Below are positions 6,588-13,203 of a stretch of DNA of 15,357 nt, piece by piece. This DNA comes from an uncultured Bacilli bacterium (GTDB lineage Bacteria > Bacillota_I > Bacilli_A > RF39 > UBA660). The notes under the pieces are model-generated. The model was not told where the DNA came from. It saw only the letters and a program-made list of their open reading frames with translations, and did no database searches. The DNA lies in assembly GCA_934162555.1 (NCBI GenBank), contig CAKPJE010000015.1:1-15357 (forward strand), read 5' to 3'. A program made the position numbers and the translations under genes. Every line of letters starts with the position of its first letter. Positions within the stretch are counted from its first letter, which is position 1.

Positions 6588-7856
6588 ATGCAACTAGTTG
6601 TTTTGAGTGAAAGCGAATATAGAAATTTTACAGATAAAAAAAAGGCTCATTTTTTAGAGTCTTATGAATGGGGCGAACTTTCTAAAAAAAGAGGTTTTAC
6701 ACCATATTATGTTGGTTTAAAAGATAATGGTGAAATAGTAGCTTCTGCTTTATTGCTTAAAAAAAATTTGGTTTTAAATTACTCATATTTTTATATTCCT
6801 AGGGGTTATACTATTGATTATAATAATTTTGATTTAGTTAAGACTTTTACTTTAGAAATTAAAAAATTTTGTAAAGATAAAAATGGTATTTTCTTTAGAA
6901 TTGATCCTGATATTAAATTACATACTATTGATGAGAATGCAAAAGAAATTGATGGCGAGAATAATTATAAGCTTGTTAATTTTTTAGAGAGTATTGGTTT
7001 TAAGCATCGACCTCTTACTAAATATTTTGAAACAATGCAACCTAGGTTTACTTTTAGAATTGATTTAAAGCCTTCTATTGAAGAAATTGAGAAAAGGTAT
7101 TCTACTACTACTATTCAGAGAATTAAGAAAGCTAAAAAGTGTGGTGTTAGTGTTGAGGTTGGTAGTAAAGATGATGTAAAAGAATTTTCAAGATTAATGA
7201 GAATGACTGAAGAAAGGCAAGGTTTTTATTCTCATGAGAGCAACTATTTTTCTGATTTTTATGATACTTTTTCTAAAGATAATCATGTTACTTTGTATTT
7301 GGGAAAGTTAGATATTAAAAAAATAGAAACTAATTTAAAGGCCGAACTTGATAAATTAAATGAGGAATATAAAGCTGTTGAAAATTTAGATAATAAAAAA
7401 GGAACTAGTTTGAAGAAAGAACTATCCAAAAATATTACTAGTATTGAAGAGCAATTAAATTTTTTCAAGGATAAGCCTAAAGATACAATTGTTGTTAGTT
7501 CATATTTGATTGTTCATTATGGTAATAAGAGCTGGGCTTTATATGCTGCAAATGATATGAATTATAAAAGATTGTATGCTAATTATTTAGTATATGAAAG
7601 GCAAATAAGAGATTCTAAAGCAATGGGAATGGAAATTTTTGATGTTTTTGGTACTATTGGTGAACCTACTTCAGATAATCATTTAGTTGGATTACATGAT
7701 TTTAAGAAAAAATGGGGTGGCGAATATACTGAATTCATTGGCGAATTTGATTTTGTAATTAATAAATTTATGTATTTTGCTTATAAAAAGTTGATTCCTA
7801 TTAGGCATAAGATTATAAATAAGAGATTAAAAAGTACAATAAATAAAGAAAACTAA
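6588..7856 (+). CDS. FemAB-family peptidoglycan aminoacyltransferase
   Basis: This 422-residue protein belongs to the Fem (FemX/FemAB/MurM) family, which moves amino acids from aminoacyl-tRNA onto the lipid-linked peptidoglycan precursor to make interpeptide bridges. Two GNAT-like domains are seen: one at ~1-160 (with SYEWGELSKKRGFTPYYVGL) and a second at ~165-395 ending in GLHDFKKKWGGEYTEFIGEF. A charged coiled-coil arm at ~242-297 interrupts the second domain, the tRNA-binding arm typical of the family. The tail 395-422 is basic. AAGGAGG lies before the ATG and a strong promoter upstream. Which residue it adds, and whether it is the first or later transferase, cannot be told from sequence. 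Its presence implies the cell makes a wall with branched stem peptides. Confidence 0.9.
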   Translation: MQLVVLSESEYRNFTDKKKAHFLESYEWGELSKKRGFTPYYVGLKDNGEIVASALLLKKNLVLNYSYFYIPRGYTIDYNNFDLVKTFTLEIKKFCKDKNGIFFRIDPDIKLHTIDENAKEIDGENNYKLVNFLESIGFKHRPLTKYFETMQPRFTFRIDLKPSIEEIEKRYSTTTIQRIKKAKKCGVSVEVGSKDDVKEFSRLMRMTEERQGFYSHESNYFSDFYDTFSKDNHVTLYLGKLDIKKIETNLKAELDKLNEEYKAVENLDNKKGTSLKKELSKNITSIEEQLNFFKDKPKDTIVVSSYLIVHYGNKSWALYAANDMNYKRLYANYLVYERQIRDSKAMGMEIFDVFGTIGEPTSDNHLVGLHDFKKKWGGEYTEFIGEFDFVINKFMYFAYKKLIPIRHKIINKRLKSTINKEN

Positions 7857-7875
7857 TTTATTTATTGTTTTTTTA
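7836..7875 (+). terminator. Intrinsic terminator of the FemAB gene
   Basis: A 12-bp perfect stem, ACAATAAATAAA (7836-7847) with TTTATTTATTGT (7857-7868), has a 9-nt loop holding the stop codon and is followed by a T run. The left arm is coding sequence. Confidence 0.7.
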
Positions 7876-7893
7876 TTTTTTCAATGTTATAAT
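7865..7893 (+). promoter_or_regulatory. Promoter of the two-TM gene
   Basis: TTGTTT (7865-7870), 17-bp spacer and TATAAT (7888-7893) preceded by TGT, an extended -10. The -35 box lies on the right arm and T-tract of the preceding terminator. Confidence 0.6.
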
Positions 7894-7908
7894 TAAAATG
7901 GTGATAAT

Positions 7909-8550
7909 ATGCATGATGATGATACAAAAGAAGTTTATTTTAAATATGGGAAGTTGCTTGGTATTAGTAGTTCTAAAAAAGATTATATGTTTACTTTTGC
8001 AGCAAATCCAGAACCAATAGAATTTATATTTGAAAAGAATAGTCAAGATTTATATAAATATGGGAATATCTTAAAAGGAAGATTGCTTGATTGCATAAAG
8101 TACCAAGAAGAAAGTAATGATAAACTGATGGCAGAAATTAATAAAAAAGTCACTAAAAAACAGTTTTTTTTACAATTATCTATTGCTGCCATTATTGGTA
8201 TTGCTTCACAGCAATTTATTTTTTCTTTTTGTACTAAAACTTTAGGTTGGGCAACTGACTTTTCTGGTCTTTTATCTTTTACTGCCCTTGCTTTGAATAC
8301 GGGTATAACTGCCTATGCAGCTAGGAATATAAAACCTAAACCTTCAAGGTATGATAGATTTAGAATGAAATATGTTGGTGATAGATATAGAGAACTTGCT
8401 AAATTCCTTAATCAATTAAATTATGCTTTAAGACCTAATGAGAATGTTAAAGTAGAAAGAAAAAGATTTACTTTATCGGATAGGCAAGTATTACAATATG
8501 ATTATGATGAAGAATTAGAAAAAGAAAGAAATAATCAACCTATGCGTTGA
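7909..8550 (+). CDS. Uncharacterised two-TM membrane protein
   Basis: A 213-residue protein that I do not recognise. An N-terminal soluble part (1-85) starts with MHDDDT and ends basic. Two hydrophobic segments follow at ~86-108 and ~115-138, joined by a short loop, so both ends should lie on the same side of the membrane. The positive-rich RNIKPKPSRYDRFRMK after the second segment argues for a cytoplasmic C-terminus. Residues 150-213 are charged (KVERKRFTLSDRQ... YDYDEELEKERNN). Composition and codon use match the neighbours, so transfer is not indicated. It has its own promoter and a weak GGTGAT Shine-Dalgarno. Its stop lies in the hairpin shared with pgsA. No enzymatic motif is visible. 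Confidence 0.8.
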   Translation: MHDDDTKEVYFKYGKLLGISSSKKDYMFTFAANPEPIEFIFEKNSQDLYKYGNILKGRLLDCIKYQEESNDKLMAEINKKVTKKQFFLQLSIAAIIGIASQQFIFSFCTKTLGWATDFSGLLSFTALALNTGITAYAARNIKPKPSRYDRFRMKYVGDRYRELAKFLNQLNYALRPNENVKVERKRFTLSDRQVLQYDYDEELEKERNNQPMR

Positions 8551-8560
8551 TTATTTCTTT
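8525..8560. terminator. Bidirectional hairpin shared by two convergent genes
   Basis: A 15-bp perfect inverted repeat (8525-8539 and 8546-8560) with a 6-nt loop. It covers the last codons of the two-TM gene (stop TGA 8548-8550) and of pgsA (stop TAG 8542-8540). T-rich sequence follows the stem in both directions, so it probably ends both transcripts. Confidence 0.75.
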
Positions 8561-9130
8561 ACTATTAACATAATATTGAATACCTGATATTACGCTTAAT
8601 ACCATAGCAACAACAAGTAACATATCTGATACTTTTAAATTCCATAATTCAAATGGTAAATTGTAAAACAATGTAAGAGCAATACCTGTCATCATACAAG
8701 CTGTTTTCCACTTACCCATTTTACTTGCTGCTATAACCTTACCTTTGTTACCAGATATCATTTTTATTGAATTTACTACTTCATCTCTAAATATAACAAC
8801 TATTGGTATTATAGGATGAACAAATCCTGATGCAGATAGTGCGACTAAGATTGTATTAACAAGTACTTTATCAGCAATAGCATCAAGCATTTTACCTAAA
8901 TCTGTTACTTGATTTGTTTTTCTTGCAAGTTTACCATCAATCATATCCGTTAAAGCTGCTATGATAAATAATACACCTGCTATTGGGTATTTTATATCAA
9001 CAACAATCATTTCATTTATAAATAATTGTGGCATTCTAATACCTGCTTCTTCAAATGGAAAAACAAGTAAAAGTAATATAAATATAGTTAATATTATTCT
9101 TGAAAATGTTATTTTATTAGGTAAATTCAT
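8540..9130 (-). CDS. pgsA: CDP-diacylglycerol-glycerol-3-phosphate 3-phosphatidyltransferase
   Basis: This 196-residue integral membrane enzyme makes phosphatidylglycerol phosphate, the committed step to phosphatidylglycerol and cardiolipin. The CDP-alcohol phosphotransferase signature DGxxARx8Gx3Dx3D is complete: D65, G66, A69, R70, G79, D83 and D87, with D62 before it. Hydrophobic segments are seen near 8-25, 45-62, 90-115, 145-155 and 165-190. TAGGAGG lies before the ATG and contains the stop codon of the upstream rodZ-like gene, so the two are coupled. The rodZ-pgsA order is that of B. subtilis ymfM-pgsA. PgsA rather than a cardiolipin or PI synthase is chosen from size, signature spacing and context. 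Confidence 0.94.
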   Translation of the reverse strand: MNLPNKITFSRIILTIFILLLLVFPFEEAGIRMPQLFINEMIVVDIKYPIAGVLFIIAALTDMIDGKLARKTNQVTDLGKMLDAIADKVLVNTILVALSASGFVHPIIPIVVIFRDEVVNSIKMISGNKGKVIAASKMGKWKTACMMTGIALTLFYNLPFELWNLKVSDMLLVVAMVLSVISGIQYYVNSKEIINA

Positions 9131-9139
9131 TTTTTCCTC

Positions 9140-9550
9140 CTACAACACAATGAATGCTATAATAACAGCAATAATTATAATTATTATATATGGTATAATA
9201 CTTGATAATTTAAATGGTTCCTTTAGTTTTTTAGTATATGGTGAATGAATAGTTGCTTTTTCTTCAACATTTTCTTGTTTTTTCTTAACATCTTCAATTG
9301 ATATTTTCGATGTATAATCAAACAAGTATTCATTAAATTCATCTACTAAATCTTCATGTTTTAAACCCAAATATTTGGCATAATCTTTAATAAAATATTT
9401 TAGATAAAAAACATCTTGGAAAGCCTCCATATTACCAGCTTCTAAATTTTCAATTTGTGAAACTTTTAATTTTAAGTCTTCGGCCGCTTCTTCTACAGAA
9501 ACACCTATACTTTCTCTAGCTTCTTTAAGTTTAGCCCCAATATCTTTCAA
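9140..9550 (-). CDS. rodZ: RodZ-like membrane protein with helix-turn-helix domain
   Basis: A 136-residue protein with a Cro/C1-like HTH domain (about 1-75, from KDIGAKLKEARESIGVSVEE to HEDLVDEFNEYL) of the RodZ/YmfM type, a charged linker (76-115) and a single C-terminal transmembrane helix (116-136). RodZ links MreB filaments to the membrane and helps set cell shape. Here the protein ends at the membrane helix; the extracellular domain of typical RodZ (~290 residues in B. subtilis) is absent. The start is TTG at 9550 because AAGGAG lies 9 nt before it. A longer frame from an ATG at 9619 would be translated out of RNase P RNA and is rejected. It is followed directly by pgsA. Confidence 0.85.
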   Translation of the reverse strand: MKDIGAKLKEARESIGVSVEEAAEDLKLKVSQIENLEAGNMEAFQDVFYLKYFIKDYAKYLGLKHEDLVDEFNEYLFDYTSKISIEDVKKKQENVEEKATIHSPYTKKLKEPFKLSSIIPYIIIIIIAVIIAFIVL

Positions 9551-9574
9551 GCTTCTCAACTCCTTAAAAAAATA

Positions 9575-9910
9575 ATAATAACATAAGCCATGTTCTGTAC
9601 CTATAAAGGTGACAAACATTTATCTATCTTTCGATCCTTTATTCGTTCTTATTTCCGACATCAAGGTTCCCCTACCATAATTTGGGTTTCTCGCTCATGG
9701 GGTTTACCGCGTTTCATTATTTGGTTTCCCAAATACTCGTTTCTGTGGCACTTTACAACATATAACCATTTAAGGTTTTTAGTCGCCGTTAGTTTATTAA
9801 ACTACTAAGGGTTATTTATTCCCCTTACATGAACACTACTATCATCACAGATAGTGCGAGCATGGACTTTCCTCTACATTATAATAAATGCAGCGTTTGT
9901 CTGTTACTAT
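9575..9910 (-). ncRNA. rnpB: RNase P RNA, Bacillus-like (type B)
   Basis: This is the catalytic RNA that matures the 5' ends of tRNAs. Universally conserved blocks are present on the minus strand: GAGGAAAGTCC (9864-9874, followed by ATGCTCGCAC), AGTGCCACAG, GGTAAACCCC, GAGCGAGAAACCCAAAT followed by GGTAGGGGAACC (9665-9690), and ACAGAACATGGCTTA (9584-9598). P1 pairs ATAGTAACA (from 9910) with TGTTATTAT (9583-9575); next to it GACAAAC pairs with GTTTGTC as P2. At ~336 nt it is shorter than the ~400-nt B. subtilis RNA. The 5' end overlaps the gpsB stop codon. A T run directly after P1 may act as terminator, and the rodZ Shine-Dalgarno begins only ~10 nt after P1. Ends are set from the P1 pairing and are accurate to a few bases. 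Confidence 0.96.
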
Positions 9911-10236
9911 TCTTCTTTACCATATACAACTTTTTCTAAATTAGATATTCTCCTTAGTAAATCGGTATTATTCATACTTACTTCACTTTTACCATCTTTA
10001 GCAACATCTAATTGTGTTTTTAAATATCGAATTTCTTGTTTTAATTTAATTATTTCTTCTAATTGTTCTTTTTTTTCTTCCTCAAGTTCAGATACAATTT
10101 TTCTCCATTCTTCATAATCTCTCATTATGTCATCTAAAAATTTATCTACTTCTTGAGGGCGATAGCCTCTTGTATCGACTTTAAATTCTTTTTCATAAAT
10201 ATCTTTACTGGTAAGTAAAATTCTATCTTGATACAT
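9907..10236 (-). CDS. gpsB: Cell division regulator GpsB (DivIVA family)
   Basis: A 109-residue protein of the DivIVA/GpsB family, which moves between septum and side wall and coordinates penicillin-binding proteins. The N-terminal lipid/PBP-binding domain contains KDIYEKEFKVDTRGYRPQEV and then DKFLDDIMRDYE. A coiled coil (~45-80) with a Lys/Glu-rich zipper follows. The C-terminal hexamerisation helix DLLRRISNLEKVVYG (~92-106) closely matches B. subtilis GpsB. GGTGG precedes the ATG. The next gene is rnpB, as in B. subtilis, and the gpsB TAG stop (9909-9907) falls within the first bases of the RNase P RNA P1 stem. Confidence 0.95.
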   Translation of the reverse strand: MYQDRILLTSKDIYEKEFKVDTRGYRPQEVDKFLDDIMRDYEEWRKIVSELEEEKKEQLEEIIKLKQEIRYLKTQLDVAKDGKSEVSMNNTDLLRRISNLEKVVYGKEE

Positions 10237-10264
10237 TCAATCCACCTTTTCTTCTTGTTTTAAT

Positions 10265-10293
10265 ATTTTAACAAATTATTCTTCAATTGTCAA
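10265..10293 (-). promoter_or_regulatory. Promoter of gpsB (and probably rnpB)
   Basis: Minus strand: consensus TTGACA (10288-10293), 17-bp spacer, TAAAAT (10265-10270) preceded by TGT. The -35 lies in the last codons of the upstream E2-like gene. I see no clear separate promoter just before rnpB. Confidence 0.75.
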
Positions 10294-11133
10294 TTCATCG
10301 CCTAATGGCTCTTCTAAAATTTCTGGATGCATTATTATATATTCAAACATTTTCATGCTTTTAACAAAATAATAACCATCGCCTATTCTTTCATCCAAAT
10401 TGATTCCGAAATCACAGACATCTTTTACTTCTACTTCGTTCTTATCATTTATAACAGGTTCTTTATGAATTGCACCCATTGTTATTAAACTTGATGCTGT
10501 ACCAAAATCTGTTAAATTATGATATATTGATGATGATTTGAAACTTCCTAAGTTTGATACAATAATTGATGAATGATAAATACTATTTCTTGTTATATTT
10601 TCTGGTAATAAATCATGATTATCCATAAATTTTAATACTTTCATTACTATATCAAATATAGGAGCTGGTAATTTTGCTAAAGTGTCTGCTGTTTTATCGG
10701 TATCATTTTTCTTATTATTCCTTAACTTTTCGACTGTTTTTTCTAATTTTTTAGAAACATCAAATAAATTGTAATCTTTTTTTAAATGTTCAACTGCTAA
10801 ATATTCTTCTGAATAATCTTCGAATTTAACTTTTGCTACAAATCCAACAGATACATCATTATGTTCATAGACTTTACCTCCTGGCATGATAAATCTATTT
10901 AATAATGGTCTATTGTATAAGGTTTTCGCTACTGCTGAGCAGAAAAAATGAAAATAAGTAATATGTTTACCTTCTTTTTTTTGCTTCTCAATATATTTTA
11001 TTGCATTTGTCATATCTACTTTCATATTAATATAAACATCTGAATCGCACCTTTTTTTCTTTAAATAGTATATTACTCTTTGTGTTGATGTTAAATTTTT
11101 AATTATTTTAGCGTCTCTTCTATTTCTTGCCAC
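10276..11133 (-). CDS. Stand-alone E2-like (CAT-fold) acyltransferase domain, catalytic His missing
   Basis: A 285-residue protein with the fold of the 2-oxo acid dehydrogenase E2 catalytic domain / chloramphenicol acetyltransferase. Supporting stretches are FHFFCSAVAKTLYNRPLLNR (61-80), HSSIIVSNLGSF (187-198), SLITMGAIHKEPVI (215-228) and INLDERIGDGYYF (244-256). There is no lipoyl domain and no E1/E3-binding domain. The catalytic HxxxDG motif reads ERIGDG (248-253): Asp and Gly are kept, His is replaced by Glu248. The usual acyl transfer is therefore doubtful, and the substrate is unknown. The start is GTG at 11133 with GGAGG 7 nt upstream. No dehydrogenase genes are nearby. It is transcribed from its own promoter and ends at the gpsB promoter. 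Confidence 0.8.
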   Translation of the reverse strand: MARNRRDAKIIKNLTSTQRVIYYLKKKRCDSDVYINMKVDMTNAIKYIEKQKKEGKHITYFHFFCSAVAKTLYNRPLLNRFIMPGGKVYEHNDVSVGFVAKVKFEDYSEEYLAVEHLKKDYNLFDVSKKLEKTVEKLRNNKKNDTDKTADTLAKLPAPIFDIVMKVLKFMDNHDLLPENITRNSIYHSSIIVSNLGSFKSSSIYHNLTDFGTASSLITMGAIHKEPVINDKNEVEVKDVCDFGINLDERIGDGYYFVKSMKMFEYIIMHPEILEEPLGDELTIEE

Positions 11134-11158
11134 TTAACTTCCTCCATACTACTATATA

Positions 11159-11187
11159 AGTATATCATACTTTTTTTTAAATGTTAA
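11159..11187 (-). promoter_or_regulatory. Promoter of the E2-like gene
   Basis: Minus strand: TTAACA (11182-11187), 17-bp spacer, TATACT (11159-11164). It sits directly after the terminator hairpin at 11190-11217. Confidence 0.7.
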
Positions 11188-11217
11188 GAAAAACTTAAAG
11201 ATTATTCTTTAAGTTTT
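11184..11217 (-). terminator. Intrinsic terminator downstream of the trigger factor region
   Basis: Arms 11190-11201 and 11206-11217 form a 12-bp stem with a 4-nt loop; on the minus strand it is followed by TTTTTCTT. The stem covers the end of the possible 31-codon ORF. Confidence 0.75.
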
Positions 11218-11297
11218 AACCATGTACTTTTTTTTAATTTTTGAACATTATTTAATATTTCGTTAAATAGTTCATCAATTTCTTTAATATTTATCAC
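11202..11297 (-). CDS. Possible 31-residue small ORF after trigger factor
   Basis: A frame from GTG at 11297 encodes a 31-residue charged, probably helical peptide (INIKEIDELFNEILNNVQKL... ending KSTWLKLKE). A TAG stop lies directly before the GTG. The ribosome binding site is poor for GTG; AGGTGA would instead fit an ATT codon at 11288, a very rare start. The stop lies in the terminator stem, as for several confirmed genes here. I do not recognise it. It may be a real small protein, a gene remnant, or chance. Confidence 0.3.
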   Translation of the reverse strand: MINIKEIDELFNEILNNVQKLKKSTWLKLKE

Positions 11298-11347
11298 CTA
11301 AATAGATGATAACACATTTTTATTTTGTTTTGGGAAAATCGACAAAA

Positions 11348-12592
11348 CTAGTCATTTTCTTTTAGTATTTCTAATGCTTTTCTTACTAATGAATCATATT
11401 TAACAGCTTCTAGACCACCAAATTCTTTTAAGAAATCTTCTTTTGACATATTGTAGTGTCCTGCTAAATGTTCTGCTTCATGTTCTGCTTCTTCATCAGA
11501 AACTGCTAAGCTTTCTTCTTTTACTATTGCTTCTAATAATAGTCTTTGTTTAACTATTTTTAAAGCTTCTTCTTTCATTTTTTCTCTTAAATCTTCTTCA
11601 TTAGATTTTGTGAATTTATAAAAATCTTCTAATTTGATTCCTTGCATACCAAGTTGTTCTTCATATCTTTTTAACATTCTTGATGTTTCATCGTATACCA
11701 TTTCTTCTGGTACTTCTACTTCCATATTGTTTGTTGCTACATCTAGTAGAGCATCAATATATTTATTTTCATTGTCATAGTCTTTTCTTGTTTTGATATT
11801 TTCTTCAACTTGTTTTTCAAGTGTTTCTTTTGAATTAATACCTTCCATACCTAAATCTGCAAAAAATTCTTCATTTAATTCTGGTACATTTTTTTCTTTA
11901 ACTGTATTAATTTTTACTTTGAATGTAACTTTAGAGCCTTTTAAATTTTAAGAATGGTAATATTCTGGGAATGTTACGTTTACATCTACTTCTTCACCAG
12001 CTTCATGACCGATTAATTGATCTTCAAATCCTGGTATAAATGTATTTGAACCAATTGTTAGTGAATAGTTTTCACCTTTTCCACCTTCGAATGGTACTCC
12101 ATCTTTGAATCCTTCAAAATCAATTACTGCAATATCGCCATTTTCTATTTTACCAGTTTTAACACTATAGTCAGCATAATGATTTCTCATTTCTTCAATT
12201 GATTTTTCAATTTCTTCTTTTGTTACAGTTGTTTCTTCTTTTTTAACACCTAATCCTTTATATTTACCTAATTTTACTTCTGGTTTTGTAACTAGTGTAA
12301 ATACGAATTCAACACCGTTTTTATCTAAACTTTTGATTTCTACTTTTGGTTGTGCAACTAACTCTAAATCTTTATTTTCATCCATTACTTCTTTGTATGC
12401 TTCTTCAATATAGTTTTCAGCTGCATCCATCCATAATGTTTCTTCTTTGTATTTTTTCATAAAGACATCTTTTGGAGCATGTCCTGGTCTAAATCCATCT
12501 ACTTTAAAGTTTTTACTTGCTTTTTCATATGCTTTTTCAATTTCCTTTTCCCAAGCTGCACCTTCTAATTTCTTAGATATTTCTTTTCTCAT
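11348..12592 (-). pseudogene. tig: Trigger factor interrupted by an in-frame UAA
   Basis: Read through one stop, this is a 414-codon trigger factor, the ribosome-bound chaperone and prolyl isomerase that meets new chains at the tunnel exit. The ribosome-binding signature GFRPGHAP is at 33-40. The FKBP domain (~145-214) includes GDIAVIDFEGFKDG and TIGSNTFIPGFEDQLIG. The C-terminal helical arms follow from ~240. Codon 215 (11950-11948) is TAA, between ...FPEYYHS and NLKGSKVTFKVKIN, in the middle of the conserved FKBP end. The frame is unchanged on both sides, so this is a substitution, not a frameshift. AAGGAGG precedes the ATG at 12592. Reinitiation at ATG 11848 (residue 249) would yield only the C-terminal arms. 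Possible causes are a real nonsense mutation, a sequencing error, or suppression. Confidence 0.88.
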
Positions 12593-12616
12593 AATTCCTC
12601 CTTAAATACGTTTATT

Positions 12617-12645
12617 AGTATATAATATTTTTTCATTTTTTTCAA
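12617..12645 (-). promoter_or_regulatory. Promoter of tig
   Basis: Minus strand: TTGAAA (12640-12645), 17-bp spacer, TATACT (12617-12622), just after the greA terminator. A leader of ~18 nt carries AAGGAGG. Confidence 0.7.
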
Positions 12646-12654
12646 CTATTTTTG

Positions 12655-12677
12655 AAAAAAAAGGCTTTTTGCCTTTA
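12655..12677 (-). terminator. Intrinsic terminator of greA
   Basis: Minus strand: AAAGGC and GCCTTT (arms 12671-12676 and 12660-12665) with an AAAAA loop and a run of eight T. It begins in the greA stop codon. Confidence 0.85.
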
Positions 12678-13142
12678 AAAAATTTCTACAACTTTTACTT
12701 GATATTCGCCGTTTGGACTGACAACATTTACAATGTCTCCAACTTTGTGGCCAAGTATTGCTTGTGCGATTGGACTTTCATTAGATATTTTATTTGAAAA
12801 TGGATCGGCTTCTTTAGATCCGACGATTGAAAATTCATCTGTTTCATCGTCTCCTACATATTCTAATTTTACTTTCGTACCAAGTGCGACAGCATCTGTT
12901 TTAACTCCAGAAATGATTTCAACGTTTTCAAGCATTTTTTCTAATTCTTTGATTCTTGCTTCGGTTGATGCTTGCTCGCTTCTTGCAGCATCGTATTCAG
13001 CATTTTCGCTTAAGTCTCCTAAAGCTCTTGCGTCTTTTAAGGCATTTATTACTTCAGGTCTTTTTTCTAATTTTAGATAATCAAGCTCTTTTTTTAATTC
13101 GTTTAATCCTTCTTCTGTTAAATATATTTTCTTTTCATCCAT
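12675..13142 (-). CDS. greA: Transcription elongation factor GreA
   Basis: A 155-residue protein of normal GreA length that enters the RNA polymerase secondary channel and stimulates cleavage of backtracked transcripts. The N-terminal coiled coil (1-75) carries ARALGDLSENAEYDAARSEQ with the catalytic acidic pair D43 and E46 at the tip. The C-terminal FKBP-like domain (~80-155) includes VGDDETDEFSIVGSKEAD, then SNESPIAQAILGHKVGDIV. GAGGTGA lies before the ATG. It lies just downstream of two U32 genes; in B. subtilis the order is yrrN-yrrO-udk-greA, so udk is absent here. Confidence 0.97.
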   Translation of the reverse strand: MDEKKIYLTEEGLNELKKELDYLKLEKRPEVINALKDARALGDLSENAEYDAARSEQASTEARIKELEKMLENVEIISGVKTDAVALGTKVKLEYVGDDETDEFSIVGSKEADPFSNKISNESPIAQAILGHKVGDIVNVVSPNGEYQVKVVEIF

Positions 13143-13174
13143 TTGTTTTCACCTCTTTAAATTTAACGCATTTA

Positions 13175-13203
13175 AATATACTATATTTATTTATCTTTGT
13201 CAA
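13175..13203 (-). promoter_or_regulatory. Promoter of greA
   Basis: Minus strand: consensus TTGACA (13198-13203) within the last codons of the upstream U32 gene, 17-bp spacer, TATATT (13175-13180). Confidence 0.75.

Noticed and set aside
2294..8550. Mycoplasma genetic code (TGA = Trp)
   Set aside because: TGA ends dnaD and the two-TM gene at sensible places, and tryptophans are TGG.
9551..9619. Longer N-terminus for the rodZ-like gene (ATG at 9619)
   Set aside because: It would translate the 3' part of RNase P RNA; a TTG with a well-placed AAGGAG fits the family start.
9590..10117. Plus-strand ORFs across rnpB and gpsB
   Set aside because: They are antisense to a clear RNase P RNA and a clear GpsB and lack ribosome binding sites.
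11348..11848. Separate gene for the second half of trigger factor
   Set aside because: It is in the same frame as the first half, the intervening codons match trigger factor, and the ATG has no properly spaced ribosome binding site.
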